Origin: Herbidospora galbida
GTDB taxonomy: Bacteria > Actinomycetota > Actinomycetes > Streptosporangiales > Streptosporangiaceae
Assembly (NCBI RefSeq): GCF_005233835.1
Contig: NZ_SZQA01000016.1
Coordinates: 106,219-170,218 of the forward strand
Length of the DNA: 64,000 nucleotides
Direction: 5' to 3'
How positions within the stretch are numbered: position 1 is the first letter of the stretch; each line of letters opens with the position of its first letter. Shown here one piece after another: positions 17,718 to 25,467 of this stretch. A model generated the notes under the pieces. The model was not told the origin of the DNA, searched no databases, and saw nothing but the letters and a program-made list of their open reading frames with translations. Both the position numbers and the translations under genes were made by a program.

Positions 17718-18527
17718 ATGCGTGCCGTCGTTCTCGTCAGTGCCGCCCTCACCTGGGCGATCGTCCTCTCGGCCCCCGCTCACGCCGACCCTCGGGTGAC
17801 CGCGAGCGAGGTCTACGTCGTGGATCTCACGTCGGGAACGGTCCCGTACGCCAAACACGAGGACCGGCGGGTGCCCGTCGCCAGTCTCACGAAGGTGATG
17901 ACGGCCTACGTGGTGCGGCGGCAGGCCGATCTCGACGACCTGGTGACGATCACCGCCGCCGACGTGAACCACGCCCACTCCACCGGCGCCACCCACGCCG
18001 GGCTGCGGGCCGGGGAGCGGCTGACCGTCCGGCAGCTCCTCTACGCGCTGCTGCTGCCCTCGGCCGCCGACGCCTCGAACGCGCTGGCGCGCGCCTACGG
18101 GCCCGGCAAGCGGCGGTTCGTGAACCGGATGAACGCCGCCGCCCGCGCCCTCGACCTCGACGACACCCGCTTCGTGAACGCCGACGGGATGCCGGCGCCC
18201 GGTCAGTACTCGACCGCCCGCGACCAGCTGGAGCTGACCCGGGTGGTGCTGAAGGACAGGGTGCTGGCGCAGATCGCGCGGACCCGGGTGGCGCGGGCCG
18301 CCGGGCACACCTGGACCAACACCAACAAACTGCTCGGCACCACGCCCGGCGTCATCGGGCTGAAGACGGGTTTCACAAGGGCGGCCGGCTACTGCCTGGC
18401 GTTCGCGGCCCGGCGGGACGGGCACACCTATCTCGGGGTGATCCTGGGCGACACGGGAGACCTGCGGCGGTTCACGACCGCGCGGAACCTGCTGAGCTGG
18501 GCCGAACGAGTGAGTGACAGGCGATAG
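17718..18527 (+). CDS. D-alanyl-D-alanine carboxypeptidase (S11 family)
   Basis: The 269-residue exported protein has a signal peptide (MRAVVLVSAALTWAIVLSAPAHA). S11 motifs are SLTK near residue 56 (catalytic Ser and Lys) and KTG near 217 (LKTGFTRAAGYC). The second motif, normally SxN, reads SAAD in LLLPSAADASNAL, so Asn is replaced by Ala; some actinomycete members carry SGCD here, so this may be a lineage variant. The enzyme would trim the terminal D-Ala of peptidoglycan stem peptides. The C-terminal anchor domain of PBP5-type enzymes is absent. It overlaps the convergent TrmH gene by 56 bases. Confidence 0.85.
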   Translation: MRAVVLVSAALTWAIVLSAPAHADPRVTASEVYVVDLTSGTVPYAKHEDRRVPVASLTKVMTAYVVRRQADLDDLVTITAADVNHAHSTGATHAGLRAGERLTVRQLLYALLLPSAADASNALARAYGPGKRRFVNRMNAAARALDLDDTRFVNADGMPAPGQYSTARDQLELTRVVLKDRVLAQIARTRVARAAGHTWTNTNKLLGTTPGVIGLKTGFTRAAGYCLAFAARRDGHTYLGVILGDTGDLRRFTTARNLLSWAERVSDRR

Positions 18528-19293
18528 CGGCGGCGGCCACGACGTTCAGGGAGTCGACGCCGTTCTTGAGGGCGGCGGGGCTCATCGGGATGCGGACCCG
18601 CTCGGTCGCCTGGCCGAGCCAGCGCGACGACAGGCCGTCGCCTTCGGAGCCGAGCAGCAGCGCCGCCTTCTCGCCCAGCGTGACCTCGTCGATCGGCACG
18701 GCCGAGGCGTCGGGGGTGAGCGCGAGGGTGTCGTAGCCGTCGAGGGCGGCCAGGCCGCCGTGCCAGTCGTCCATGCGGGCCCACGGGATGGCGAAGACGG
18801 CCCCCATCGAGACCTTGATCGCCCGGCGGTAGAGGGGGTCGGCGCAGCGCGGCGACAGGACGACGGCGTCGACCCCGAGCGCCGCCGCCGACCGGAAGAT
18901 CGCGCCGACGTTGGCATGGTCGACCAGGTCTTCGAGGACGATGATCCGGCTGGAGCGCCGGGCCAGCGTGGCGACCGAGGGCAGTTCGAGGCGCTCGAAC
19001 GAGGCCAGCGCGCCCCGGTGGACCGGGAAGCCGGTCACCTGCTCCATGAGGGCGTCGCTCACGACGTACACCACCTGGTTTTCGAGCACGTCGGCCAGGT
19101 GGGTGAGCCATTTCGGGGTGGTCAGGAAGGCCCGCGCGGGGTGGCCGGTCTGGAGGGCGCGGCGGATGACCTTCTCGCCTTCGGCCAGGAACAGGCCGTG
19201 TTCGGCCTCCAGGCTCTTGCGGAGCTCCACGTCACGCAGGTGGGTGAAGTCGGTCAAGCGCGGGTCAGCCGGGTCGTGGAGCTCGATGACCAT
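18472..19293 (-). CDS. TrmH family (SpoU) RNA 2'-O-methyltransferase
   Basis: The 273-residue SPOUT methyltransferase shows the three SpoU motifs: DHANVGAIFRSAAALGVDAV near 125-144, LLLGSEGDGLS near 215-225 and IPMSPAALKNGVDSLNVVAAAAI near 237-259. An N-terminal substrate-binding domain (LFLAEGEKVIRRAL) resembles rRNA-modifying members. Target RNA (23S rRNA or tRNA) cannot be decided. ATG at 19293 is used; a GTG directly before it is an alternative. Motif 3 carries extra residues (AALKNGVD) between its conserved halves. The 3' end runs 56 bases into the DD-carboxypeptidase gene on the opposite strand. Confidence 0.88.
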   Translation of the reverse strand: MVIELHDPADPRLTDFTHLRDVELRKSLEAEHGLFLAEGEKVIRRALQTGHPARAFLTTPKWLTHLADVLENQVVYVVSDALMEQVTGFPVHRGALASFERLELPSVATLARRSSRIIVLEDLVDHANVGAIFRSAAALGVDAVVLSPRCADPLYRRAIKVSMGAVFAIPWARMDDWHGGLAALDGYDTLALTPDASAVPIDEVTLGEKAALLLGSEGDGLSSRWLGQATERVRIPMSPAALKNGVDSLNVVAAAAIACHSLVRPSSAGSARS

Positions 19294-19405
19294 CACGCAA
19301 GCCTACCCTTGCCACCCCTTGGCAACGGCAAATCGGTGTGACGGTTCGTGGCCGATAAAGTACTCAGCGCTGTATCCGGCGGTGCGAGGGCGATCGGAGG
19401 TCAAG

Positions 19406-20044
19406 GTGCCTGACCAGCGGACGCTCACGCGCCCGGCCGTTTCGGCCGAGAGCTGGCTGAGGGACGCCCGCCGCGCGCGCCTGCTGTCGGTGGCGACCCT
19501 CGGCTGGCTCGGCGCCGAATCCCTTGTGGGCGTGTACGCCGGCTGGGCCGCCGACTCGGTCGCGCTGCTCGGCTGGGGCCTCTCGGCCCTGGTCGAGGCG
19601 CTGGCCAGCCTCATCGTGCTGTGGCGCTTCACCGGTGCCCGGCTGGTGTCACCGATGGCCGAGTTCCACGCGACCCGCGCGGTGGCGGTGAGCTTCTGGC
19701 TGCTGGCGCCCTATCTCGTGCTGCACGTGCTCCACGACCTGGAGCACGGTCACCGGGCCGCGCCGACGGTGCTCGGCGTCTTGGTCACCACGATCAGCCT
19801 GGTCAGCATGCCGGTCCTCGGGTGGGCCAAACGGCGCGTCGGGGCCCGCCTGGCCTCGGCGGCGACGACCGGAGAGGGCACCCAGAACGTGCTCTGCGGG
19901 CTGACCGCCGCCGGGGTGCTCGCCGGGTTCGCGGCGGCCTCGATCGGCTGGTGGTGGGCCGACCCGCTGGTGGCGCTCTCGCTCGCGGGGATCGCCGTCT
20001 TCGAGGGCGGCAGAGCCTGGCGCGGGCACGTCTGCGACCACTGA
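19406..20044 (+). CDS. cation transporter (CDF-like, actinobacterial short type)
   Basis: The 212-residue protein has about six membrane helices and matches the short actinobacterial CDF-like cation transporters. Marks are AADSVALLGWGLSALVEALASLIVLWRFTGAR near 46-77, SAATTGEGTQNVLCG near 150 and SIGWWWADPLVALSLAGIAVFEGGRAWRG near the end. A C-terminal Cys and His (HVCDH) may help bind metal. The usual Asp of the first CDF metal site is replaced, as I recall it being in this subgroup. Start GTG at 19406 has GGAGG five bases upstream. The metal transported is not predictable. Confidence 0.75.
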   Translation: MPDQRTLTRPAVSAESWLRDARRARLLSVATLGWLGAESLVGVYAGWAADSVALLGWGLSALVEALASLIVLWRFTGARLVSPMAEFHATRAVAVSFWLLAPYLVLHVLHDLEHGHRAAPTVLGVLVTTISLVSMPVLGWAKRRVGARLASAATTGEGTQNVLCGLTAAGVLAGFAAASIGWWWADPLVALSLAGIAVFEGGRAWRGHVCDH

Positions 20045-20247
20045 AGCGACAGCACGGCGACGTCCATGCCGGCGTCGCGCAGGGCGTCGATCACCTCTGA
20101 GGCGCCGCCCGCGACCGTCCAGACCCGGCCGTGACGGCCCGTCAGATTGACGGCGCGCAGCCCCGGAAGGGCCCGCATCGCCTCTCTGGCCGAGGGCGGC
20201 AGGCCGGGGCGGTTGAACTCCAGCAGGAGGAGATCTCCGTCACGCAT
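19750..20247 (-). CDS. hypothetical protein, likely real over its first 70 residues
   Basis: The first 70 residues (MRDGDLLLLEFNRPGLPPSA onward to MDVAVLSLQW) have balanced composition and look like a small alpha/beta domain. After that the frame runs as antisense of the cation transporter gene without meeting a stop until 19750, giving a low-complexity tail. Either the native stop was lost or the tail is tolerated. No family is recognised. ATG at 20247 is the start. A promoter region with ATCGCGA repeats lies just upstream. Confidence 0.45.
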   Translation of the reverse strand: MRDGDLLLLEFNRPGLPPSAREAMRALPGLRAVNLTGRHGRVWTVAGGASEVIDALRDAGMDVAVLSLQWSQTCPRQALPPSKTAIPASESATSGSAHHQPIEAAANPASTPAAVSPQSTFWVPSPVVAAEARRAPTRRLAHPRTGMLTRLIVVTKTPSTVGAAR

Positions 20248-20287
20248 CCCAGCCCCCGGGTGCCGATTCGCCTGAATTTACGAACAC

Positions 20288-20327
20288 GATACATCGCGAG
20301 ATCGATAAGTCAAGATGTATCGCGATG
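20288..20327. promoter_or_regulatory. paired ATCGCGA operator-like direct repeats
   Basis: ATACATCGCGA (20289-20299) and ATGTATCGCGA (20315-20325) are near-identical same-strand repeats 26 bases apart in a local AT-rich patch. TATCGCGATA-like sequences are common operators of PadR-type regulators in actinomycetes. The patch lies 41 bases upstream of the hypothetical gene starting at 20247 and faces the VWA gene on the other side. No regulator is encoded next to it. Confidence 0.45.
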
Positions 20328-20449
20328 CCCATCATCGCAGTAAAAGGACCGTTTTGCCGGTCTAATGGTTGCCACTATGGTTCCGTAAGCATTACGGAGA
20401 ATCTCCCTTTTGCCTGGCGGGGAGACCAACGACTGACGAAGAGGCCATC

Positions 20450-22228
20450 GTGGGACGTCACCGCACTGACGAGATCGAGGGCGGCTACCCCGCGTACGAG
20501 CAGCCCCCCTCCCGCCGGAAGTCGGCAGGGCCGGGCAAGGTGCTCGTCCCGCTGGCGGGGGCCGTGGCCCTCGCGGTACTGCTGGGCGTGGCCGCGTACG
20601 TCGTGGTGAACAAGGACACGACCGGGTGCTCCGGCGAGAAGGTGTCTCTGTTCGTGGCCGTCGCCAAGGACATCGAACCGGCCGTGAGCGAGATCGCCGG
20701 GCGGTTCGTGAAGGCCGAGAAGACCGTCGACGGCAGCTGCGTCGACGTGGCCGTGAAGGGGGCCGACTCCGACGGGGTCGCCGCCGCGCTGGCCGGGACC
20801 GGCGGCGCCAGCTCCGCGCCCGACCTCTGGATCCCCGACTCCTCGCTGTGGCTGTCGCAGATGCCGCCCAAGTCGGCCCCTAAGGTGACCGCCAGCCTGG
20901 CCACCTCGCCGATCGTGCTGGCCGCGCCGAAGGCCGCCGCCGCGAAGCTGGCCGAATCGCTGGAGCCCAGCTGGACCGGCATGATGACGGCCGCCAACGC
21001 CGCCAACCCCGACGGGCTCGCCAGCAAGGTCCGCGTGGTCGTGCTCGACCCCGCCAAGAACGCCGCCGGGCTCGGCGCGCTGCTGGCCGGGGCCGGGATC
21101 CTGCGGCAGAGCGGCGACGAGGGCTCCGAGGAGCTGCTGGTCGGCGTGCTGCGGCAGCTGTCGGAGTCGAAGGTGACCTCTCCCGACAACCTGTTCGCGA
21201 CCCTGTCGAAGGCCGCGACCCGGGTGCCGATCGGCGTGACCTCCGAGCAGTCGGTGTGGGCGTTCAACAAGGAGAACAAGAACGCGGCCGTGGCGCTCTA
21301 TCCGGCCGAGGGCACCGTCAACCTCGACTACCCGATCATCACCACGACGAAGGACCCAGAGAGCGCCCAGGCCGCCAAGCTCTTCACCGCCGAACTCGCC
21401 TCCGCCGCCTCCCGCAAGACCATCCAGGGGTACGGCTTCCGCACCCCCGAGGGCCAGGGCAGCGTCCTGACCCCCGAGACCGGGATGCGGGCCGAGGCCC
21501 CGACGGCCCTGCCGATCCCCGACGCCAAGACCGTCGTCACGCTCGCGCAGTCGTGGAAGCGCGTCGGCCTGGGCACCAAGCTGCTGTCGCTCCTGGACGT
21601 CTCGGGCACGATGGCGCTGCCGGCCGACTCCTCGGGCATCACCCGCATGCAGGCCATCTCGCAGGTCAGCACCGAGGGGCTGAAGCTCTTCCCGGACAAG
21701 ACCGAGATCGGGACCTGGATCTTCTCCGACAACCTCAACGGCGCCAAGGTCGACTGGAAGGAGACGGTCCCGGTCGGGCCGCTCGCCCAGCAGATCGACG
21801 GGGTGACCCGGCGCGAGGTGATCGCCCGGCAGATGACCCAGATCAAGGCGATCCCCACGGGGAACACGGGCCTCAACGACTCTCTCTGGGCGGCGTACCA
21901 GAAGATGACCGACGAGTACGAGGCCGACAAGATCAACACGATCCTGCTGTTCACCGACGGCGTCGGCAACGACGACCCGAGCGGCGGCATCACCAACGCG
22001 GGCATCCTCAAGCGGCTCAAGTCGAAGTTCGACCCCGCCAAGCCGGTCTCGGTACTGGTCATCTCGTTCAACACCCAGGGCGACGAGAACCGGACGCAGA
22101 TGCAGAACATCGCCAAGGCGACCGGCGGCACGGCGTACTTCCCGGAGACGGTGCTGGAGATCCGGAACATCTTCCTCCAGGGCATCGCCCGCCGGCTGTG
22201 CGCACCCAACTGCCCCAGCGCCAAATAA
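20450..22228 (+). CDS. membrane-anchored substrate-binding-like and VWA domain protein
   Basis: The 592-residue protein has a short basic cytosolic tail, one membrane helix at about 28-52 (VLVPLAGAVALAVLLGVAAYVVV), then an extracellular region like a periplasmic binding protein (about 60-360; SLFVAVAKDIEPAVSEIAGRF, DLWIPDSSLW). A von Willebrand factor A domain fills about 375-592, with an intact MIDAS start DVSGT near 383 and TDG near 502. Two C-terminal Cys (RLCAPNC) could form a disulfide. The architecture suggests metal-dependent adhesion or ligand sensing at the surface. GTG at 20450 follows AGAGG at a five-base gap. It is followed by the membrane-tethered sigma factor gene, possibly functionally linked. 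Confidence 0.82.
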   Translation: MGRHRTDEIEGGYPAYEQPPSRRKSAGPGKVLVPLAGAVALAVLLGVAAYVVVNKDTTGCSGEKVSLFVAVAKDIEPAVSEIAGRFVKAEKTVDGSCVDVAVKGADSDGVAAALAGTGGASSAPDLWIPDSSLWLSQMPPKSAPKVTASLATSPIVLAAPKAAAAKLAESLEPSWTGMMTAANAANPDGLASKVRVVVLDPAKNAAGLGALLAGAGILRQSGDEGSEELLVGVLRQLSESKVTSPDNLFATLSKAATRVPIGVTSEQSVWAFNKENKNAAVALYPAEGTVNLDYPIITTTKDPESAQAAKLFTAELASAASRKTIQGYGFRTPEGQGSVLTPETGMRAEAPTALPIPDAKTVVTLAQSWKRVGLGTKLLSLLDVSGTMALPADSSGITRMQAISQVSTEGLKLFPDKTEIGTWIFSDNLNGAKVDWKETVPVGPLAQQIDGVTRREVIARQMTQIKAIPTGNTGLNDSLWAAYQKMTDEYEADKINTILLFTDGVGNDDPSGGITNAGILKRLKSKFDPAKPVSVLVISFNTQGDENRTQMQNIAKATGGTAYFPETVLEIRNIFLQGIARRLCAPNCPSAK

Positions 22229-22252
22229 TCTTCACCCGAGTCACAGGAGTCG

Positions 22253-22296
22253 CTGTCTTCCCAGGTCATGCCACTTGAGCATGGCCTGGAAGACAG
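22253..22296 (+). terminator. long stem-loop after the VWA gene
   Basis: The arm at 22253-22270 pairs with 22280-22296. Nine bases (CTGTCTTCC/GGAAGACAG) are perfect, followed by a bulged C and eight more pairs including one G-U, with a 9-base loop. No T-tract follows, so it may be an intrinsic terminator of the factor-assisted kind or a leader hairpin for the sigma gene 74 bases downstream. Confidence 0.5.
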
Positions 22297-22369
22297 TAAA
22301 CGCGGCGCCCTGAGGGGGCGTCCTTCTCGTGTGGGGACCGGCAGGTCCTGTTCTCGGGGAGGAATTCCG

Positions 22370-24043
22370 TTGCCCGGATGGCCGACCGTCGGCCGAGCCG
22401 ACGACAACCGTCTGCTCGACGCGCTGAAGCGCGACGACGCGCACGCACCAGCCAGCCTCTACGACGCGTACGCCGACCGGCTGAACGACTACGCGTTCGC
22501 CCGGCTGCGCGACCTCGACCTGGCCGCGAGCGCCGTGCACGACGCCCTCGTGCTCGCGGTCGCCTCGGTGGGGCGGCTGACCGAGACGCAGCGGCTGCGC
22601 GCCTGGCTCTACGCCCTGGTGCGCTTCCAGTGCGCGTCGCGGACGCCCGGCACGGCGACCACGCCGATCGACCTCGCCGACAGCCCCGACCCCGAGATGA
22701 CCATGCTCGTCCACGAGGCGCTGGGCGAGCTCAGCGGGCCCGAGCGCGAGGTGCTGGAGCTCTCCCTGCGCCATGACCTCACCCCGGCCGAGGCGGGCGC
22801 CGTGCTGGGGCTGACCTCCCGCCAGGCGGCGACGCGGCTGGAGCGGGCCCGCGACCACCTGGAGAACTCGGCCGCCGCCGTCGTGCTGGCGCGGACCGGC
22901 CGGGCCCACTGCCCCGACCTGTCGGCGATGGTCGACTCCTGGGACGGCCCGCTGAGCACGCTGCTGCGCCAGCGCCTGAGCCGCCACATCGGCGGCTGCG
23001 AGGTCTGCACCGAGGGCAGACAGCGGCACGTCGCGGCTCCCAAGCTGCTGGAGATGGTGCCGGTGGCGTTCCCGCCGCTGTCGCTGCGACGCCGGGTCGT
23101 GGACACCTGCGCCCACCCGGAACGAGACGAAACGAAGATCCTCATCGTGCGGGACGGGGATCACTTCGACCGGAACGGATTCCCCGTGCCGGTCGAGCGG
23201 CGGCCCCGAGTGAAGCGGGGCCGCCGGGCGGGGGGCGTGTCACGGCGGGCGGCGGGGAAGAAGAAGTCCCGGCGCGCGACGCCCGTCGTGGCCGCTCTCG
23301 GCGTGGCCCTGGTGGCGGGCGGCGGGGTGTTCTGGCTCAACGGGGCCGGCGCGGCCGCGCCCACCCGCATCGAGGCCATGCCGCAGCCCACGGACGACGC
23401 CGTCCAGGCCCCTCAGTACGAGGTGACCGAGGAGGACACCGCGCCTCCCGTGGTGGCGGAGGAGGAGACCCCGTCGGCCGACCCGACGCCGCAGGAGGCC
23501 GAGCAGACCTCGTCCACCCAGGCTCCCGGGCCGGTCCCCACGGCGGCCGGGCAGCCGACCGCGCGGCCCCGGCCGACCCGCACGCCGTCGAAGACGCCCA
23601 AGCCCACCAGGCCGCAGGCCGGCGCGCGGGCCGCGCTGTCGATGACCTGCCCCGGCGACGTCGGCGAGTCCACCGGCGGGGTGCTCTACCTCACCGCCAG
23701 GAACGCTCCAATCGCCTGGAGCGCCCGCGCCGGCGACAACGTCTCGATCGCCCCGGCGCGCGGCGTGCTGAAGAAGGGCGCGAGCGGGCGCATGACGATC
23801 TCGATCGTCGACCCGAAGTCGGCCGGCAGCACCACGATCGCGATCACCTCGCCGGGCGGGAACCCGTCGTGCCGGATCAGCTGGCGCGGCGACGGCTACT
23901 CGCCCCCCGGCGGCGGGGTGCCCGACCCGACCAGCCCGCCCCGCCCGACCCCGACGCCCCCGAAGACGGAGGAGCCGACCCCGGGGCCCACCGAGACCCC
24001 CGCGACGCAGTTGTCGGAGGAACCCCAGCAACCCCAGGCATAA
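22370..24043 (+). CDS. membrane-tethered sigma-70 family factor with zinc motif and extracellular domain
   Basis: The 557-residue protein begins like an ECF sigma factor: a weak region 2 (about 10-95, DDAHAPASLYDAYADRLNDYAF) and a clear region 4 helix-turn-helix at about 120-160 (SGPEREVLELSLRHDLTPAE). A HIGGCEVC segment near 205 fits the H-x3-C-x2-C zinc motif of ZAS anti-sigma factors. A membrane helix (PVVAALGVALVAGGGVFWL) is near 305-325, then a Pro/Thr-rich linker to about 420 and an extracellular beta-rich domain with Cys at CPGD and NPSC (420-507), and another Pro-rich tail. Sigma, anti-sigma-like and sensor parts are thus in one chain. The TTG start at 22370 is supported by GGGGAGG seven bases upstream. 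Confidence 0.82.
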   Translation: MPGWPTVGRADDNRLLDALKRDDAHAPASLYDAYADRLNDYAFARLRDLDLAASAVHDALVLAVASVGRLTETQRLRAWLYALVRFQCASRTPGTATTPIDLADSPDPEMTMLVHEALGELSGPEREVLELSLRHDLTPAEAGAVLGLTSRQAATRLERARDHLENSAAAVVLARTGRAHCPDLSAMVDSWDGPLSTLLRQRLSRHIGGCEVCTEGRQRHVAAPKLLEMVPVAFPPLSLRRRVVDTCAHPERDETKILIVRDGDHFDRNGFPVPVERRPRVKRGRRAGGVSRRAAGKKKSRRATPVVAALGVALVAGGGVFWLNGAGAAAPTRIEAMPQPTDDAVQAPQYEVTEEDTAPPVVAEEETPSADPTPQEAEQTSSTQAPGPVPTAAGQPTARPRPTRTPSKTPKPTRPQAGARAALSMTCPGDVGESTGGVLYLTARNAPIAWSARAGDNVSIAPARGVLKKGASGRMTISIVDPKSAGSTTIAITSPGGNPSCRISWRGDGYSPPGGGVPDPTSPPRPTPTPPKTEEPTPGPTETPATQLSEEPQQPQA

Positions 24044-24118
24044 CACGGGCGGTTGCCGAGTCGTTACCGATAGAGTCCTGGTTCTTTGTGAACCGGGCGC
24101 TGCGGAAGAGCGTCGCCA

Positions 24119-24147
24119 TTGACGCGCGTGTCCCCGGTTGATCCTAT
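24119..24147 (+). promoter_or_regulatory. candidate promoter of the glycan operon
   Basis: TTGACG (24119-24124) and TCCTAT (24142-24147) are separated by 17 bases and lie 30 bases upstream of the ATG at 24177. The -35 box is good and the -10 box weak. A small GGTTC/GAACC hairpin precedes it at 24080-24094. Confidence 0.4.
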
Positions 24148-24176
24148 GAAGTGCCTCCACCAGCCGGGAGAGTGAC

Positions 24177-24542
24177 ATGGGGACCAGTAAGACCGTCCTG
24201 ATCGGTGTGGTCGGCGCGTCGTGCGTGGCCGGAGCCGTGCTCGCGCTGGCCGACGTGCAGACGCCCGCCAGGCTGATCTTGACGCCCCTGTTCCTGCTCC
24301 TGGCGCCCGGCGTGGCCATCGCCGGGTTGTTGCGTGATCGTGACCCCCTATCGGCACTAACCGTGGGACTGGCCGCCAGTCTGGCTGTCAACGTTCTTCT
24401 CGCCGAAGCGATGCTCCTCTTCGACGCCTGGTCACCGCGTGCCGGCGTGGCCACCGTCGCGGTCGTGAGCGCGTTTCTGGTGATCCTGCGCCAGCTTCAC
24501 CGCCCCCGCACTCGCGTCACCCCCGCCCAGAACTCAGGGTGA
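24177..24542 (+). CDS. small four-helix membrane protein
   Basis: The 121-residue protein is almost entirely hydrophobic with about four helices (VLIGVVGASCVAGAVLALA, LILTPLFLLLAPGVAIAGLL, ALTVGLAASLAVNVLLAEAML, VATVAVVSAFLVIL) and a basic tail. LTPLFLLLAPGVAIAG resembles the pore-like segment of DUF1616-type membrane proteins seen near glycan genes, but the assignment is weak. ATG at 24177 has GGGAGAG upstream. It precedes the glycosyltransferase genes by 121 bases and may share their transcript. Confidence 0.7.
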   Translation: MGTSKTVLIGVVGASCVAGAVLALADVQTPARLILTPLFLLLAPGVAIAGLLRDRDPLSALTVGLAASLAVNVLLAEAMLLFDAWSPRAGVATVAVVSAFLVILRQLHRPRTRVTPAQNSG

Positions 24543-24663
24543 CGACCCCGCACACCCTCTGCCCCACGACCGGGACGAGCCCCTGACCCGTCTCGTCCAG
24601 TCGCGCCGGTCCGCTGGCAGTCTCCGCTCATGACAGACCGCCCGGAAGGACATCTCCGTCACC

Positions 24664-25467
24664 ATGAGTCCCGAGATCACCGGCCTGCGGCCGCTCCCGC
24701 ACGTCGAGCGATACACCCCCCTCGGCCCCCATCTCGCGGTCTCGCCGACCGTCAGCGTCGTCGTGCCGGCGATGAACGAGGCCGAGAACCTGCCCCACGT
24801 GTTCGCCACGCTGCCCACCTGGGTGCACGAAGTCGTGCTGGTCGACGGCCACTCGACCGACGACACCGTCGAGGTGGCCCGGCGGCTGCGGCCGGGCCTG
24901 CGGATCGTCCACCAGACCGGCCGGGGCAAGGGCGACGCCCTGGCCGCCGGGTTCGCGGCCTGCACGGGCGACATCATCGTGATGATCGACGCCGACGGCT
25001 CGACCGACGGCCGCGAGATCATCCACTTCGTCAGCGCCCTGGTCAGCGGCGCCGACTTCGCCAAGGGGTCGCGGTACGTCCCCGGCGGCGGCAGCGACGA
25101 CCTCACGGTCACCCGGCGGGCCGGCAACAGCGTGCTGCGCACCATCGTCAACACGCTCTACCGCACCCGTTACACCGATCTCTGCTACGGCTACAACGCC
25201 TTCTGGGCCCGCCACCTGCCCGCGCTCGACCTCGACTGCGAGGGCTTCGAGGTCGAGACGCTGATGAACATCCGGGCGGCCAGGGCCGGGCTGCGGGTGC
25301 ACGAGGTGCCCAGTCACGAACGCTGCCGCATCCACGGGGAGTCGAACCTGCGGGCGATCCGCGACGGACTGCGGGTGCTGCGGACGATCGTGCGGGAGTG
25401 GCGGCGCCGCCGTGCGGCCCCCGCACCGCTGCCGCAGCCGGCCACGGCCGACCAGGGCGCGGCGTGA
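24664..25467 (+). CDS. GT2 family glycosyltransferase (DPM1-like)
   Basis: The 267-residue inverting GT-A enzyme has SVVVPAMNEAENL near 30 for nucleotide-sugar binding, a metal-binding IDADGS segment near 107, and GSRYVPGG plus YGYNAFWARHL typical of polyprenyl-phosphate mannosyl/glucosyl transferases. There is no C-terminal membrane pair, only a basic tail, so it is probably peripheral. It likely makes a lipid-linked sugar or adds to a surface glycan. Its stop overlaps the next GTG (GTGA), and it starts a three-gene unit with another GT2 and a polysaccharide deacetylase. Confidence 0.9.
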   Translation: MSPEITGLRPLPHVERYTPLGPHLAVSPTVSVVVPAMNEAENLPHVFATLPTWVHEVVLVDGHSTDDTVEVARRLRPGLRIVHQTGRGKGDALAAGFAACTGDIIVMIDADGSTDGREIIHFVSALVSGADFAKGSRYVPGGGSDDLTVTRRAGNSVLRTIVNTLYRTRYTDLCYGYNAFWARHLPALDLDCEGFEVETLMNIRAARAGLRVHEVPSHERCRIHGESNLRAIRDGLRVLRTIVREWRRRRAAPAPLPQPATADQGAA

